DNA of 38,914 nucleotides from an uncultured Oscillospiraceae bacterium (GTDB lineage: Bacteria; Bacillota; Clostridia; Oscillospirales; Oscillospiraceae). Where the stretch lies: positions 1 through 38,914 of the forward strand of contig CAKTJX010000024.1 in the NCBI GenBank assembly GCA_934569045.1, written 5' to 3'. Below are positions 30,252 through 38,345 of this stretch, piece after piece; the first letter of the stretch is position 1; each line of letters opens with the position of its first letter. The notes under the pieces are model-generated. The model did not search any database and was not told the DNA's origin. It worked only from the letters and a program-made list of their open reading frames with translations. Made by a program: the position numbers and the translations under genes.

Positions 30252-31424
30252 TCAGTTAAAGCTGCTCTGGTCATAGGTGATGATGGGGTAATACTTTACC
30301 CCGCCCTCCCGGTTCAGCTCCTGCTCCAGAATCTCCTGAATTTTTTCCTCCTGGCCCCGGAGGTCGGAGGGGAGCACGACGTCGAAGATCAGGTTGGTGT
30401 GCTCCTTGCCGGGGACCATGCGGAAATCGTGGACCCCCAGGCGGATATCCACGGTATGGAGAATCTGCTCCACCCGGACGTGCATCCGGTCCAGTTCCGG
30501 GTCATTCGTGACCACGGGGTCATAGTGGATTACCAGGTGGACGCCGTGGCTGCGCAGGCACTCCCGCTCCAGATTGTCGATGATCTCGTGGCACTCCATG
30601 GGGTCCTCCTTGCTGTCCATCTCCACATGGATGCTGGCGAACCGCTGGCCGGGGCCGTAGTCATGGACCATAAGGTCGTGGAAGCCCAGCACCTTGGGAT
30701 TGGCCCGGATGTAGTCCACGATCTTCTCCCGCAGCTCCGGGTCCGCGTTTTCACCGAGCAGGGGGGAGATGGTGTCCTTGGCCAGCCCCACGCCGCTGTA
30801 GAGGATGAAGGCAGACACCGCCAGACCCATAAAGCCATCGGCCTGAAAATAAGTAAAGTGCTCCACCAGGGCGGCCAGAAGCACGGCGGCGGTGGTGATC
30901 ACATCGTTGCGGCTGTCCGCGGCGGTGGCGGCCAGGGTGGCGGAGTGAATCTTCTCCCCCAGCTTGGCATTGAACCGGGACATCCACAGCTTGACGCCGA
31001 TGGAGGCCAGCAGCACCAGGGCGGTGACGGCGGTAAATTCCACCGGGGCGGGGCTTAGAATCTTTTCGATGGAGGACTTGCCCAGTTCCACGCCGATAAT
31101 CAGAATCAGCGCGGCCACCGCCAGGCCCGACAGGTATTCGTACCGGGCATGGCCGAAGGGGTGATCCTCGTCCGCCGGCCGCTCCGCCAGCTGGAAGCCC
31201 AGCATGGTCACCACGGAGCTGGTGGCATCGGAGAGGTTGTTCATGGCGTCTGCCGTGATGGAAACCGAGTGGGTCAGCAGTCCCACCGCCAGCTTCCCGG
31301 CAAACAGCAGGCAGTTGCAGAAAATCCCCACAATCCCCGACATCCGCCCCACAAGGGCCCGGACCTTCGGGTCCTCCGGATGGTCGGAACCCGGGACAAA
31401 GGTGCGAAGAAGCCAGTTAGTCAT
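30252..31424 (-). CDS. Cation diffusion facilitator (CDF) metal exporter
   Basis: This is a 390-residue CDF protein with about six membrane segments in residues 25-215 and a soluble C-terminal domain with a ferredoxin-like fold. Metal site residues are visible as NNLSD (NxxxD) in SITADAMNNLSDATSS of TM2 and DSRND (DxxxD) in AATAADSRNDVIT of TM5. Zinc-specific family members usually have HxxxD in one of these, so manganese or iron is more likely, but the sequence does not decide. The C-terminal part is longer than in short CDFs and has a second ferredoxin-like half (VHDFRMVPGKEHTNLIFDVVLP). ATG 31424 follows a G-rich ribosome site. Confidence 0.9.
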   Translation of the reverse strand: MTNWLLRTFVPGSDHPEDPKVRALVGRMSGIVGIFCNCLLFAGKLAVGLLTHSVSITADAMNNLSDATSSVVTMLGFQLAERPADEDHPFGHARYEYLSGLAVAALILIIGVELGKSSIEKILSPAPVEFTAVTALVLLASIGVKLWMSRFNAKLGEKIHSATLAATAADSRNDVITTAAVLLAALVEHFTYFQADGFMGLAVSAFILYSGVGLAKDTISPLLGENADPELREKIVDYIRANPKVLGFHDLMVHDYGPGQRFASIHVEMDSKEDPMECHEIIDNLERECLRSHGVHLVIHYDPVVTNDPELDRMHVRVEQILHTVDIRLGVHDFRMVPGKEHTNLIFDVVLPSDLRGQEEKIQEILEQELNREGGVKYYPIITYDQSSFN

Positions 31425-31450
31425 AACAAATCCCCCCAAAACGGAAGCAG

Positions 31451-31483
31451 CACCGCATTAACCGGGAAAACCGGAATGCGGTG
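31451..31483 (-). promoter_or_regulatory. Leader hairpin of the CDF gene
   Basis: CACCGCATT pairs with AATGCGGTG and, inside it, CCGG with CCGG, around a 5-nt loop, with AA unpaired on one side. It lies in the predicted 80-nt leader between promoter and start. No known metal riboswitch is recognised. Confidence 0.5.
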
Positions 31484-31511
31484 TTGCGAACATTGCGCTG
31501 TGTTTGGAAGT

Positions 31512-31540
31512 ATTATAGCCCATTCCATGGGAAATAGCAA
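31512..31540 (-). promoter_or_regulatory. Promoter for the CDF gene
   Basis: On the minus strand TTGCTA (31540-31535), 17 bp and a perfect TATAAT (31517-31512). Confidence 0.75.
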
Positions 31541-31695
31541 GGGGAAAAAAGGTAAATAAATGCCCTCCCCCAGGGGAAGCCTTTTTATCTTATAATTCAC
31601 AATTCGTTCAGAAGTATTTTAAGCTTCTTTTCAGATTTCGGTGGTACAGTATGGGTGTAAAGAAAAGATACCAGCAAAAGGAGCTGTAAAAAACC

Positions 31696-33051
31696 ATGAG
31701 TGAATATTATGACGATTCCATCTACGAAACCACCGGTACCTCCGAACCCTCCGCACCCCAGCAGGACAATACCATGCCTCCCCTGAACAGCAGCCACAAG
31801 AAGGAGAAGAAGAGCGGCAAGGGGGCTGTGGCTCTGGTGCTGTGCTGTGCCCTGGTTGGCGGCGGCTGCGGTGTTGGCGGGGCCTTCCTGGGGAATTCCC
31901 TGGCCGCAAAGAACCAGCCCACCACCGTATACTCGGACGGCGTGTCCACCATTATGAAGGGCGTGCGGGAGACGTCCGTCCTGCAGATTCAGGAGATTGA
32001 CTCCTCCAAGGAACTCACCGCCGCGGAGGTTTACGCCGCCAATGTGAACTCTACCGTGGGCATCGTCACCAGCCTGGTGACCACCAACTTCTGGGGCCAG
32101 CAGACCACCGGCGCGGCGGCAGGCTCCGGCTTCATCTTCACCGATGACGGCTATATCCTGACCAATTATCACGTTGTGGAGGGCGCCACCTCCATTACCG
32201 TCTCCACCTATGACGGCACCAGCTACGATGCCACCCTCATCGGCTACGATGAGAGCAACGATGTGGCCGTGCTGAAAATCGATGCCGAAGGCCTGACCCC
32301 TGTGGTCATCGGCGACTCCGACAAGCTGAATGTGGGCGACAATGTGGTGGCCATCGGCAATCCTCTGGGCGAGCTGACCTTCTCCCAGACCTCCGGCATC
32401 ATCAGCGCCCTGGACCGGGAGGTCACCATGTCCTCGGGTACATCCATGGACCTGATCCAGACCGACTGCGCCATCAACTCCGGCAACTCCGGCGGCGCGC
32501 TGTTCAATATGTACGGCGAGGTCGTTGGCATCACCAACGCCAAGTATTCCAGCTCTTCCTCCTCTTCCAGCGCCTCCATCGATAACATCGGCTTCGCCAT
32601 CCCCATCAACCATGTGTACAGCATTGTCACCAGCATCATTGAGAATGGCTACATTGAGAAGCCCTATATCGGTGTCAGCGTCCTCACCGTCAGCGAGGAG
32701 ACCCAGAAGTACGGTCTGCCCGGCGGCGCTTCCGTCCAGTCCGTCACCAAGGAAAGTCCTGCCGAGCAGGCGGGATTGCAGGTGAACGATATCATTACGG
32801 CCGTCAACGGGGAGGAGATCACCTCCAGCAACGACCTGGTGAAGGCTGTCCGGGCCTGCAACCCCGGTGACGAGCTGAAGCTCACCGTCTACCGTCAGGG
32901 CGAGACCATGGAGCTTACCATCACCGTGGGCCGTCAGATTCAGTCCGCCAACGAGGAGCAGGCCACCGTCCAGCAGCAGAGCAGCCAGAGCAATCAGGGC
33001 AGCCAGGGCTACCGCGGCTTCCCCGGCTGGGGCTTCGGCTACGGCGGCTGA
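31696..33051 (+). CDS. htrA: HtrA/DegP-family serine protease with PDZ domain
   Basis: This is a 451-residue protein: a cytoplasmic acidic N-terminus, one membrane segment at about 44-66, a trypsin-like domain with triad H159 (TNYHVV), D189 (SNDVAVL) and S265 (GNSGGAL), then a PDZ domain (about 315-410: PYIGVSV, SPAEQAGLQVNDIITAVNGEEI) and a Q/S/G-rich tail ending GFPGWGFGYGG. Such membrane-anchored HtrA enzymes degrade or refold misfolded exported proteins outside the cell. A serine-rich loop (SSSSSSSSAS at about 286-295) replaces the usual short linker after the active site. AAGGAG lies about 10 nt before the ATG; it is monocistronic. Confidence 0.94.
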   Translation: MSEYYDDSIYETTGTSEPSAPQQDNTMPPLNSSHKKEKKSGKGAVALVLCCALVGGGCGVGGAFLGNSLAAKNQPTTVYSDGVSTIMKGVRETSVLQIQEIDSSKELTAAEVYAANVNSTVGIVTSLVTTNFWGQQTTGAAAGSGFIFTDDGYILTNYHVVEGATSITVSTYDGTSYDATLIGYDESNDVAVLKIDAEGLTPVVIGDSDKLNVGDNVVAIGNPLGELTFSQTSGIISALDREVTMSSGTSMDLIQTDCAINSGNSGGALFNMYGEVVGITNAKYSSSSSSSSASIDNIGFAIPINHVYSIVTSIIENGYIEKPYIGVSVLTVSEETQKYGLPGGASVQSVTKESPAEQAGLQVNDIITAVNGEEITSSNDLVKAVRACNPGDELKLTVYRQGETMELTITVGRQIQSANEEQATVQQQSSQSNQGSQGYRGFPGWGFGYGG

Positions 33052-33078
33052 GCGCGTTTCCTGTTTCCTATCTCAGAA

Positions 33079-33126
33079 ATAAACCGCATCGCCCGGTTCC
33101 AAAATGGACTGGGCGATGCGGTTTTC
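33079..33126 (+). terminator. Terminator of htrA
   Basis: AAACCGCATCGCCC and GGGCGATGCGGTTT enclose a loop that has a further short stem; TTTCCTC follows. Confidence 0.9.
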
Positions 33127-33161
33127 CTCTTTGCCACAGGGCGAAGGAATCAGATAAGCCG

Positions 33162-33200
33162 GATGCTCACCATAGGTAAGTCCTATGCAAGCATCTTTTT
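33162..33200 (+). promoter_or_regulatory. Two-tier palindrome upstream of the hydrolase gene
   Basis: GATGCT...AGCATC (33162-33167, 33190-33195) encloses CATAGG-TAAGT-CCTATG (33171-33187), and TTTTTT follows. It may be a second terminator, or an operator just upstream of the promoter at 33208. Confidence 0.55.
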
Positions 33201-33207
33201 TCGGTAT

Positions 33208-33236
33208 TTTACTTGGGGGAAAACGTCAGATATACT
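33208..33236 (+). promoter_or_regulatory. Promoter for the esterase-like gene
   Basis: TTTACT (33208-33213), 17 bp and TATACT (33231-33236). The leader is about 25 nt. Confidence 0.55.
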
Positions 33237-33268
33237 ATTCCTGTAAATTTTTTTGCCAGGAGGTTATT

Positions 33269-34297
33269 ATGAACATTCCCTTGATTGACCAGAGCGCCGT
33301 TGCTGGGCGTGGAATTTTCTATGTGGGCGGCCGGGAGACAGAGGACGAGCGGGGCCGCTACATCTGCGACCAGATGTATGTGGAGGTGCTCACCCCAAAA
33401 GAGCCGCGGCATCCCTACCCCATCATCCTGTTCCACGGCGCGGGCCAGACCAATGTGGGCTGGATGCTCACCCCGGATGGGCGCGTGGGCTGGGCGGATT
33501 ATTTTGTATCCCAGGGCTATGTGGTCTATTTGGCGGAGCAGCCTGCCAGAGGCCGCTCTCCCTGGCATCCCGCGGCCAATGGCCCTACGATCCACCATCC
33601 CATCGAAGCACTGGAACGGTTTACCACCAATGTGGGCAGATGGCCCCAGGCCGCGCTGCATACCCAGTGGCCGGAAGGGAAGGAGGCGCTGGAGCAGTTT
33701 CTCAAATCCCAGGTGGAGTACCTGCCCAGCAACCGCGCCGCTCAGCAGCTGATGCTGGATGCGGGGAGCGCGCTTCTGAAGCTGACTGGCCCCGCCATCC
33801 TGCTGACCCACTCCCAGGCAGGTCCCTTTGGCTGGCTGCTGGCGGATGCCCAGCCGGAGCTGGTAAAGGGCATCGTGGCCTTGGAGCCCTCCGGCCCTCC
33901 CTTCTCCACGGATTTGTCCCAGGCGAAGGCAAAAAATTTCGGCATTGCCGACCTGCCTATGCATTTTGAGCCCCCGGTTTCCGACCCGGAGGAATTTCCG
34001 CTGGAGCTGTATCCGGCCCCGGCATCGGGGCTGAATGACGGCTGGATTCTCCGGGAGTCCCGGTGGAAGCTGCCCCGGCTGGCGGGTATCCCCATTGTGC
34101 TGCTGACCAGCGAGGCATCTTACCACGCGGGCTACGACCATCTGACCTCCCTGGTCCTGAACCAATTCGGCGTTCCCCACGATTTTGTCCGGCTGGAGGA
34201 CGTGGGCATCCACGGAAACGGCCACATGATGATGCTGGAGAAGAACAGCCTGCAAATTGCTGCGTGGATCAGAACCTGGCTGGAGCGGCACGAATGA
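33269..34297 (+). CDS. Alpha/beta hydrolase resembling bacterial esterase 713
   Basis: This is a 342-residue intracellular hydrolase (no signal peptide). GRGIFYVGGR near the N-terminus, DQMYVEVLTP, PIILFHGAGQT (oxyanion region) and GWADYFVSQGYVVYLAEQPARGRS follow the esterase 713 pattern. The nucleophile is the Ser of LTHSQAGPFGW. A Glu in VALEPSGPPF would be the acid, as in esterase 713, where Glu takes the place of the usual Asp. The His is in GIHGNGHMMMLEKN. The GxSxG elbow is altered to THSQAG. The natural substrate is unknown. ATG 33269 follows AGGAGG by 5 nt. The next gene, a LysR regulator, is convergent and ends 21 bp away. Confidence 0.82.
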   Translation: MNIPLIDQSAVAGRGIFYVGGRETEDERGRYICDQMYVEVLTPKEPRHPYPIILFHGAGQTNVGWMLTPDGRVGWADYFVSQGYVVYLAEQPARGRSPWHPAANGPTIHHPIEALERFTTNVGRWPQAALHTQWPEGKEALEQFLKSQVEYLPSNRAAQQLMLDAGSALLKLTGPAILLTHSQAGPFGWLLADAQPELVKGIVALEPSGPPFSTDLSQAKAKNFGIADLPMHFEPPVSDPEEFPLELYPAPASGLNDGWILRESRWKLPRLAGIPIVLLTSEASYHAGYDHLTSLVLNQFGVPHDFVRLEDVGIHGNGHMMMLEKNSLQIAAWIRTWLERHE

Positions 34298-34318
34298 TTT
34301 CCTGCTGCTGAAGGGGAT

Positions 34319-35269
34319 TTACCGGAGCCGCCGCTTTTCGCGGTCCCGTTTCAGACACTCCAGAAAGGCTTCTAGGGCGGGGGCCCGGCGGGTTTGCGCA
34401 GGGTACACCGCCGCGCTGCGCCAGTAGGCGTGATACTGCGCCCCAATGGAAAACACCTGCATGGGCGCGTCCGGCCCGACCTGGGCGCGGACGTAGCCTT
34501 CCGGCAGAATCGCCGCCCCCAGGCCGCTGGCGGCCAGCTCCAGGGCACTTGGGAAGCTGTAGGTCGTGATGGCCGCAGGCGGTTGAAAGCCTGCCTGATC
34601 AAAGACGAAATCGCAGATCTGACCGATGCGCTGCCCCGGACTGAAGCGAATCAGGGGAATACCTTTCAGCGCTTCCGGCGGCAGAACCGGGTATGGCTTG
34701 CCTGCTTCCTGGCCGGACAGCGCAAATTTCCGGGGGAGTACAATACAGAATGGTTCCTCCCCCAGCGGCAGCCGCAGCAGACCTGTATCTCCCGCGTCAT
34801 ACGGCGCGGGATACTCTGCCGGATATTCATGGACCAGGATCAGGTCCAGCTCCCTACGCTCCAGCCGTTGAAGCAGATCGGCGCTTTTCTGCTCCGTCAG
34901 CTGTAGATTTACCAGAGGAAATTGCCTCCGGTAGTCCGGAAGCATGGGGGTCAGCACCAGAAGCGTATGATACCAGGAGGCACCGATTTTCAGGGTGCCT
35001 CCTTTTTGCGCGTTGTTCTGTTCCAGCTGGGAAAGCAGCGCCTCCCATTCCGAAAGGATTTTGCAGGCGGTGTCGTAGTAGAGCTTTCCAGCCTCCGTCA
35101 GGAACAGCCCGTTCTTTCGCCGGTCAAACAGGGTGCAGTTCAGTGTTTTCTCCACCCGCTGCAAACTCTGGGTCAGCGACGGCTGGGCCACGGAGAGCTT
35201 TTGGGCCGCATGGGTGATGTTGTGGGTTTCCGCAATGGTTTTGATATACAGGAGCTCCCGGTTTGTCAT
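34319..35269 (-). CDS. LysR-family transcriptional regulator
   Basis: This is a 316-residue regulator. The N-terminal winged HTH spans residues 1-60 (NITHAAQKLSVAQPSLTQSL as HTH; LFDRRKNGLFLTEAG as wing). The effector-binding domain begins at about 90 with GGTLKIGASWYHTLLVLTPMLPDY. Most LysR regulators control a divergently oriented gene; on that side (right) the ABC importer operon is also leftward, and the hydrolase on the left is convergent. No target is therefore evident from layout. GGAGG precedes ATG 35269. Confidence 0.92.
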   Translation of the reverse strand: MTNRELLYIKTIAETHNITHAAQKLSVAQPSLTQSLQRVEKTLNCTLFDRRKNGLFLTEAGKLYYDTACKILSEWEALLSQLEQNNAQKGGTLKIGASWYHTLLVLTPMLPDYRRQFPLVNLQLTEQKSADLLQRLERRELDLILVHEYPAEYPAPYDAGDTGLLRLPLGEEPFCIVLPRKFALSGQEAGKPYPVLPPEALKGIPLIRFSPGQRIGQICDFVFDQAGFQPPAAITTYSFPSALELAASGLGAAILPEGYVRAQVGPDAPMQVFSIGAQYHAYWRSAAVYPAQTRRAPALEAFLECLKRDREKRRLR

Positions 35270-35435
35270 AAGCGCGCCTCCATTCCTGTCTTTTATTCTA
35301 TCATTATTTTGCCGGGAGGGCAATGGCGTGGGGAGATTTTGCAGGCTGCAGGTGTATGCATACGCCGGGGAAGGTCAGGAGCTACCTTTTTCAGGGCGCT
35401 TTACTACGAGCCTCAATTCGCGCCTAAAAAAACAG

Positions 35436-35462
35436 CCCCTCCGCCCTGCCGCGGAGGGGCAA
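35436..35462 (-). terminator. Terminator of the ABC importer operon
   Basis: GCCCCTCCGC and GCGGAGGGGC form the stem. Read leftward, it is followed by TGTTTTTTT. It lies just after the ATPase stop. Confidence 0.9.
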
Positions 35463-35468
35463 TTCTTT

Positions 35469-36545
35469 TTACAGGACGTGTACGCTGTCCGGGTTGAAGA
35501 TCAGGCGGCACTTGTCGCCGACCTGGTAGATTTTTTTGTTCTTGGGGTTGGGGTCCGTGAGCTTGACCACGGTGTCGCCTACCTGGACGTGGTAGTTCTG
35601 GTAGCTGCCCATGAAGCAGGAGAGGATCACCTTGCAGGGCAGGCCGCCCTCCTCGGCAAGGCCCGCGGCCTCTGGGCGCAGGACGATGGTATAGTCCCTG
35701 CCCACCTGCATGTCGGGCTGGGCCTCCACGTGGCAGATGTCGCCGGACACATTGATCTGGGCCCGGTTTCCCTCCAGCTTCTCCAGTTTCCCCTTCAGGA
35801 AGTTGGCCTCGCCGATGAAGTCGGCCACGAACTCGTTGACGGGGTGGTAGTAGATCTCCTGGGGGGAGCCCATCTGCTCCACCACGCCGGAGCGCATGAT
35901 GATGATCCGGTCGGACAATGCCATGGCCTCGCTCTGATCGTGGGTGACGTAGATGGCGGTGATGCCCACCTCCTGCTGGATGCGGCGGATCTCCGTGCGC
36001 ATGGTCACCCGGAGTTTGGCATCCAGGTTGCTGAGGGGCTCGTCAAACAGCAGCACGCTGGGCTCAATGACGAGAGCTCGTGCCAGGGCCACCCGCTGCT
36101 GCTGGCCGCCGGAGAGCTGGTTGGTCATGCGGCCCTCCATGCCACTGAGCTCCACCAGGTCCAGAATCTTCATAACCCGCTCTTTGATCTCATCCTTGGG
36201 CACATGGCGCAGCTTCAGGCCGTAGGCCACGTTGTCGAAGACGTTGTAGTGGGGCAGCAAAGCGTAGCTCTGGAACACCATGGCGGTGTCCCGCTTGTTG
36301 GGGGTCAGGGCGTTGATGGGCTCGTCACCCAGGTAAATTTCGCCCTCGTCCGGGCTTTCAAAGCCCGCGATCATCCGCAATGTGGTGGTCTTGCCGCAGC
36401 CGGAGGGGCCCAGCAGGGTGACAAATTCGCCGGGCTGGATGGTCAGGGAGTTGTCACGCACGGCGTAAAAGTCCTTGCCGGTTTTGGGGTCCTGGTAGAT
36501 TTTGGAAATGTGCTCCAGGCGCACACCTTTTTTCACTTTTTCCAT
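35469..36545 (-). CDS. ABC importer ATPase (PotA/FbpC-type)
   Basis: This is a 358-residue ATPase. Walker A GPSGCGKTT (46-54), Q-loop Q92, signature LSGGQ (144-148), Walker B LLFDEP (165-170) and the H-loop in VTHDQSEA are all intact. A C-terminal TOBE domain (about 280-355: YTIVLRPEAAGL...KVILSCFMGSYQNYHVQV) marks the importer subgroup that includes FbpC (ferric iron), PotA (polyamine) and phosphonate ATPases. It starts 4 nt left of the permease stop, so translation is coupled. With the fused double permease the set is most like ferric-iron importers, but the substrate is not proven. Confidence 0.9.
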   Translation of the reverse strand: MEKVKKGVRLEHISKIYQDPKTGKDFYAVRDNSLTIQPGEFVTLLGPSGCGKTTTLRMIAGFESPDEGEIYLGDEPINALTPNKRDTAMVFQSYALLPHYNVFDNVAYGLKLRHVPKDEIKERVMKILDLVELSGMEGRMTNQLSGGQQQRVALARALVIEPSVLLFDEPLSNLDAKLRVTMRTEIRRIQQEVGITAIYVTHDQSEAMALSDRIIIMRSGVVEQMGSPQEIYYHPVNEFVADFIGEANFLKGKLEKLEGNRAQINVSGDICHVEAQPDMQVGRDYTIVLRPEAAGLAEEGGLPCKVILSCFMGSYQNYHVQVGDTVVKLTDPNPKNKKIYQVGDKCRLIFNPDSVHVL

Positions 36546-36548
36546 GGC

Positions 36549-38261
36549 TTACTTGCCCTCCTTGATTTTTCTGCTGGTGCCAAAGTACTTGGTCACCAGA
36601 TTCATCAGCAGCACGCTGCCGTAGGTGATGCCGATGAGGATGGTGGCGAAGGCGCAGGCCAGGCTGTAGGAGCCCTTTTCCGCGAATTCGTTGATCTGCA
36701 CGGTGATCAGCAGGAACTGGGGTGTCACCAGCAGGATGATGGCGGAGATGGCGGTGATGCTGCGGACAAAGGCGGTGACAAGACCGCTGAGGAAGGAGTC
36801 CTTGATCAGCGGCAGCGTCACGGTCATAAACACCCGGAAGCTGTCCGCACCCATGTCGTAGGCGGACTCCTCAATGGATTTGTCGATCTGCCGCAGGGCG
36901 GAAATGCCGCTGCGGGTGCCGGTGGGCAGGGAGCGGACCACAAAGACGATAATCAGAATCGCGGCGGTGCCGTAGAGCCCCTGCATCAGCCCCGTGTGGA
37001 ACAGGCCGCCGGAGAAGCCCCGGATATAGCCCACGCCCAGCACCGTGCCGGGCACGGCCATAGCCAGCATGGAAACCGCCTCAATAAAGCCCTTGGCCCT
37101 GAATTTCCGCTTGACCACCAGATAGGAGATGATCATGCTCAGCAGCGCCGTAATGGGGGCGGAGATCAGGCTCAGCACGAAGGAATCCCGGAAGGCCTGG
37201 AGGCCATGGTAGCGGGAGAATACCAGCTTGAACCATTTGCCCGTCAGGGGGAAGAACTTAAAGCCCCAGGTGGGGAAGCAGGCCCCGATGGGCACGCACA
37301 GATACATGAGGATGACGAACAGGGCCACCAGCGCGCACAGCACCGTCAGCGGAATCTTTACGCTCCGGTCTGTAATCAGCATTCTGCCCCGGGAGGCCTT
37401 GCCCGTCAGGGTGGCGGCGGTCTTGCGCTCTAAGTAATACTTCTGAACCATGAACATGGCCAGGGTGATGCACAGCAGCACCACGGCCATGGCGGCGGCA
37501 CCGGCCTTGTCGTAAGCGCCGGTGATCTGTAAGTAGATGGTGGTAGCCAGGGTATCGTAGGAGCCGCCGATGATCATGGGGTTGGCGAAGTCCGCGATGG
37601 ACTCAATAAAGGTCACCAGGAAGGCGTTGCCCAGGCCCGGCAGCATCAGCGGCAGGGTCACGCTGGTAAAGACCTTCCACCGGGAAGCGCCCATATCCCG
37701 GGCCGCCTCCTCCAAGGAGGGGTCGATGTTTTTCAGCAGGCCCTTCAGCATCATGTAGCACACCGGGAAGAAGGTCAGGGTTTGCACCACGGCGATGCCC
37801 CAGAAGCCATAGACGCTGTTGTCGTAGATGCCCAGCAAAAACCGGGTGATGATGCCCGCCTTGCCGAAGAGCATGATCATGGAAAGGCTCAATACGAAGG
37901 GGGGCGACACCACAGGCAGCATGGAGACGACTTTGAAAAGCCCGCCCACAAACTTATCCATCTTCACATACACTTCCACATAGGCGAACAGCAGGCCCAC
38001 CAGCGTGGAGAGAATGCCAACCAGGAAGCCCACCTTCAGGGTATTGGTAATGGCTCTTGTAAAGGAGGGCATGTCAAAAATGCGTTGGAATACGCTGAAC
38101 GAAAAGCCCCCGTCCCCTACAAAGCTGTCCACCAGCAGGATGGCCAGGGGGTAGAGGATAAACAGTGTTAAAAATGCGATCAGCACGACAATGGTGGTCA
38201 CCAGAATGGGGTCAGCCATCAGCTTTTTCCGGTCCAGCGCCGCGCTCTGGTTCTTTGCCAT
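36549..38261 (-). CDS. ABC importer permease, two membrane domains fused (FbpB-type)
   Basis: This is a 570-residue permease with two six-helix binding-protein-dependent transport domains in one chain. Each has its EAA loop: EEAARDMGASRWKVFTSVTL near residue 183 and EESAYDMGADSFRVFMTVTL near residue 479. A hydrophobic N-terminal helix and a loop of about 60 residues between the halves complete it. Fused permeases are the rule in FbpB/SfuB-type ferric iron importers and in some thiamine and phosphonate systems. AGGAGG lies 5 nt upstream. A strong hairpin separates it from the binding-protein gene. Confidence 0.9.
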   Translation of the reverse strand: MAKNQSAALDRKKLMADPILVTTIVVLIAFLTLFILYPLAILLVDSFVGDGGFSFSVFQRIFDMPSFTRAITNTLKVGFLVGILSTLVGLLFAYVEVYVKMDKFVGGLFKVVSMLPVVSPPFVLSLSMIMLFGKAGIITRFLLGIYDNSVYGFWGIAVVQTLTFFPVCYMMLKGLLKNIDPSLEEAARDMGASRWKVFTSVTLPLMLPGLGNAFLVTFIESIADFANPMIIGGSYDTLATTIYLQITGAYDKAGAAAMAVVLLCITLAMFMVQKYYLERKTAATLTGKASRGRMLITDRSVKIPLTVLCALVALFVILMYLCVPIGACFPTWGFKFFPLTGKWFKLVFSRYHGLQAFRDSFVLSLISAPITALLSMIISYLVVKRKFRAKGFIEAVSMLAMAVPGTVLGVGYIRGFSGGLFHTGLMQGLYGTAAILIIVFVVRSLPTGTRSGISALRQIDKSIEESAYDMGADSFRVFMTVTLPLIKDSFLSGLVTAFVRSITAISAIILLVTPQFLLITVQINEFAEKGSYSLACAFATILIGITYGSVLLMNLVTKYFGTSRKIKEGK

Positions 38262-38295
38262 AGGCGGGTCCTCCTAGATTTTTTTCAGAAAGAAA

Positions 38296-38321
38296 GAGGC
38301 GGCGGCAGAAGCCGCCGCCTC
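38296..38321 (-). terminator. Intercistronic hairpin between binding protein and permease
   Basis: GAGGCGGCGGC-AGAA-GCCGCCGCCTC is a perfect 11-bp stem. Leftward it is followed by TTTCTTTCTG, so it can act as a partial terminator and 3' stabiliser that raises binding-protein levels over permease. Confidence 0.8.
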
Positions 38322-38345
38322 TCGTTGGCTATTGGGGGCTTGGAA

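Noticed and set aside
35133..37433. Very long open frame on the plus strand across the ABC ATPase and permease genes
   Set aside because: It is the antisense of two intact genes with all motifs; its H/Q/G-rich composition is typical of reverse frames in GC-rich DNA.
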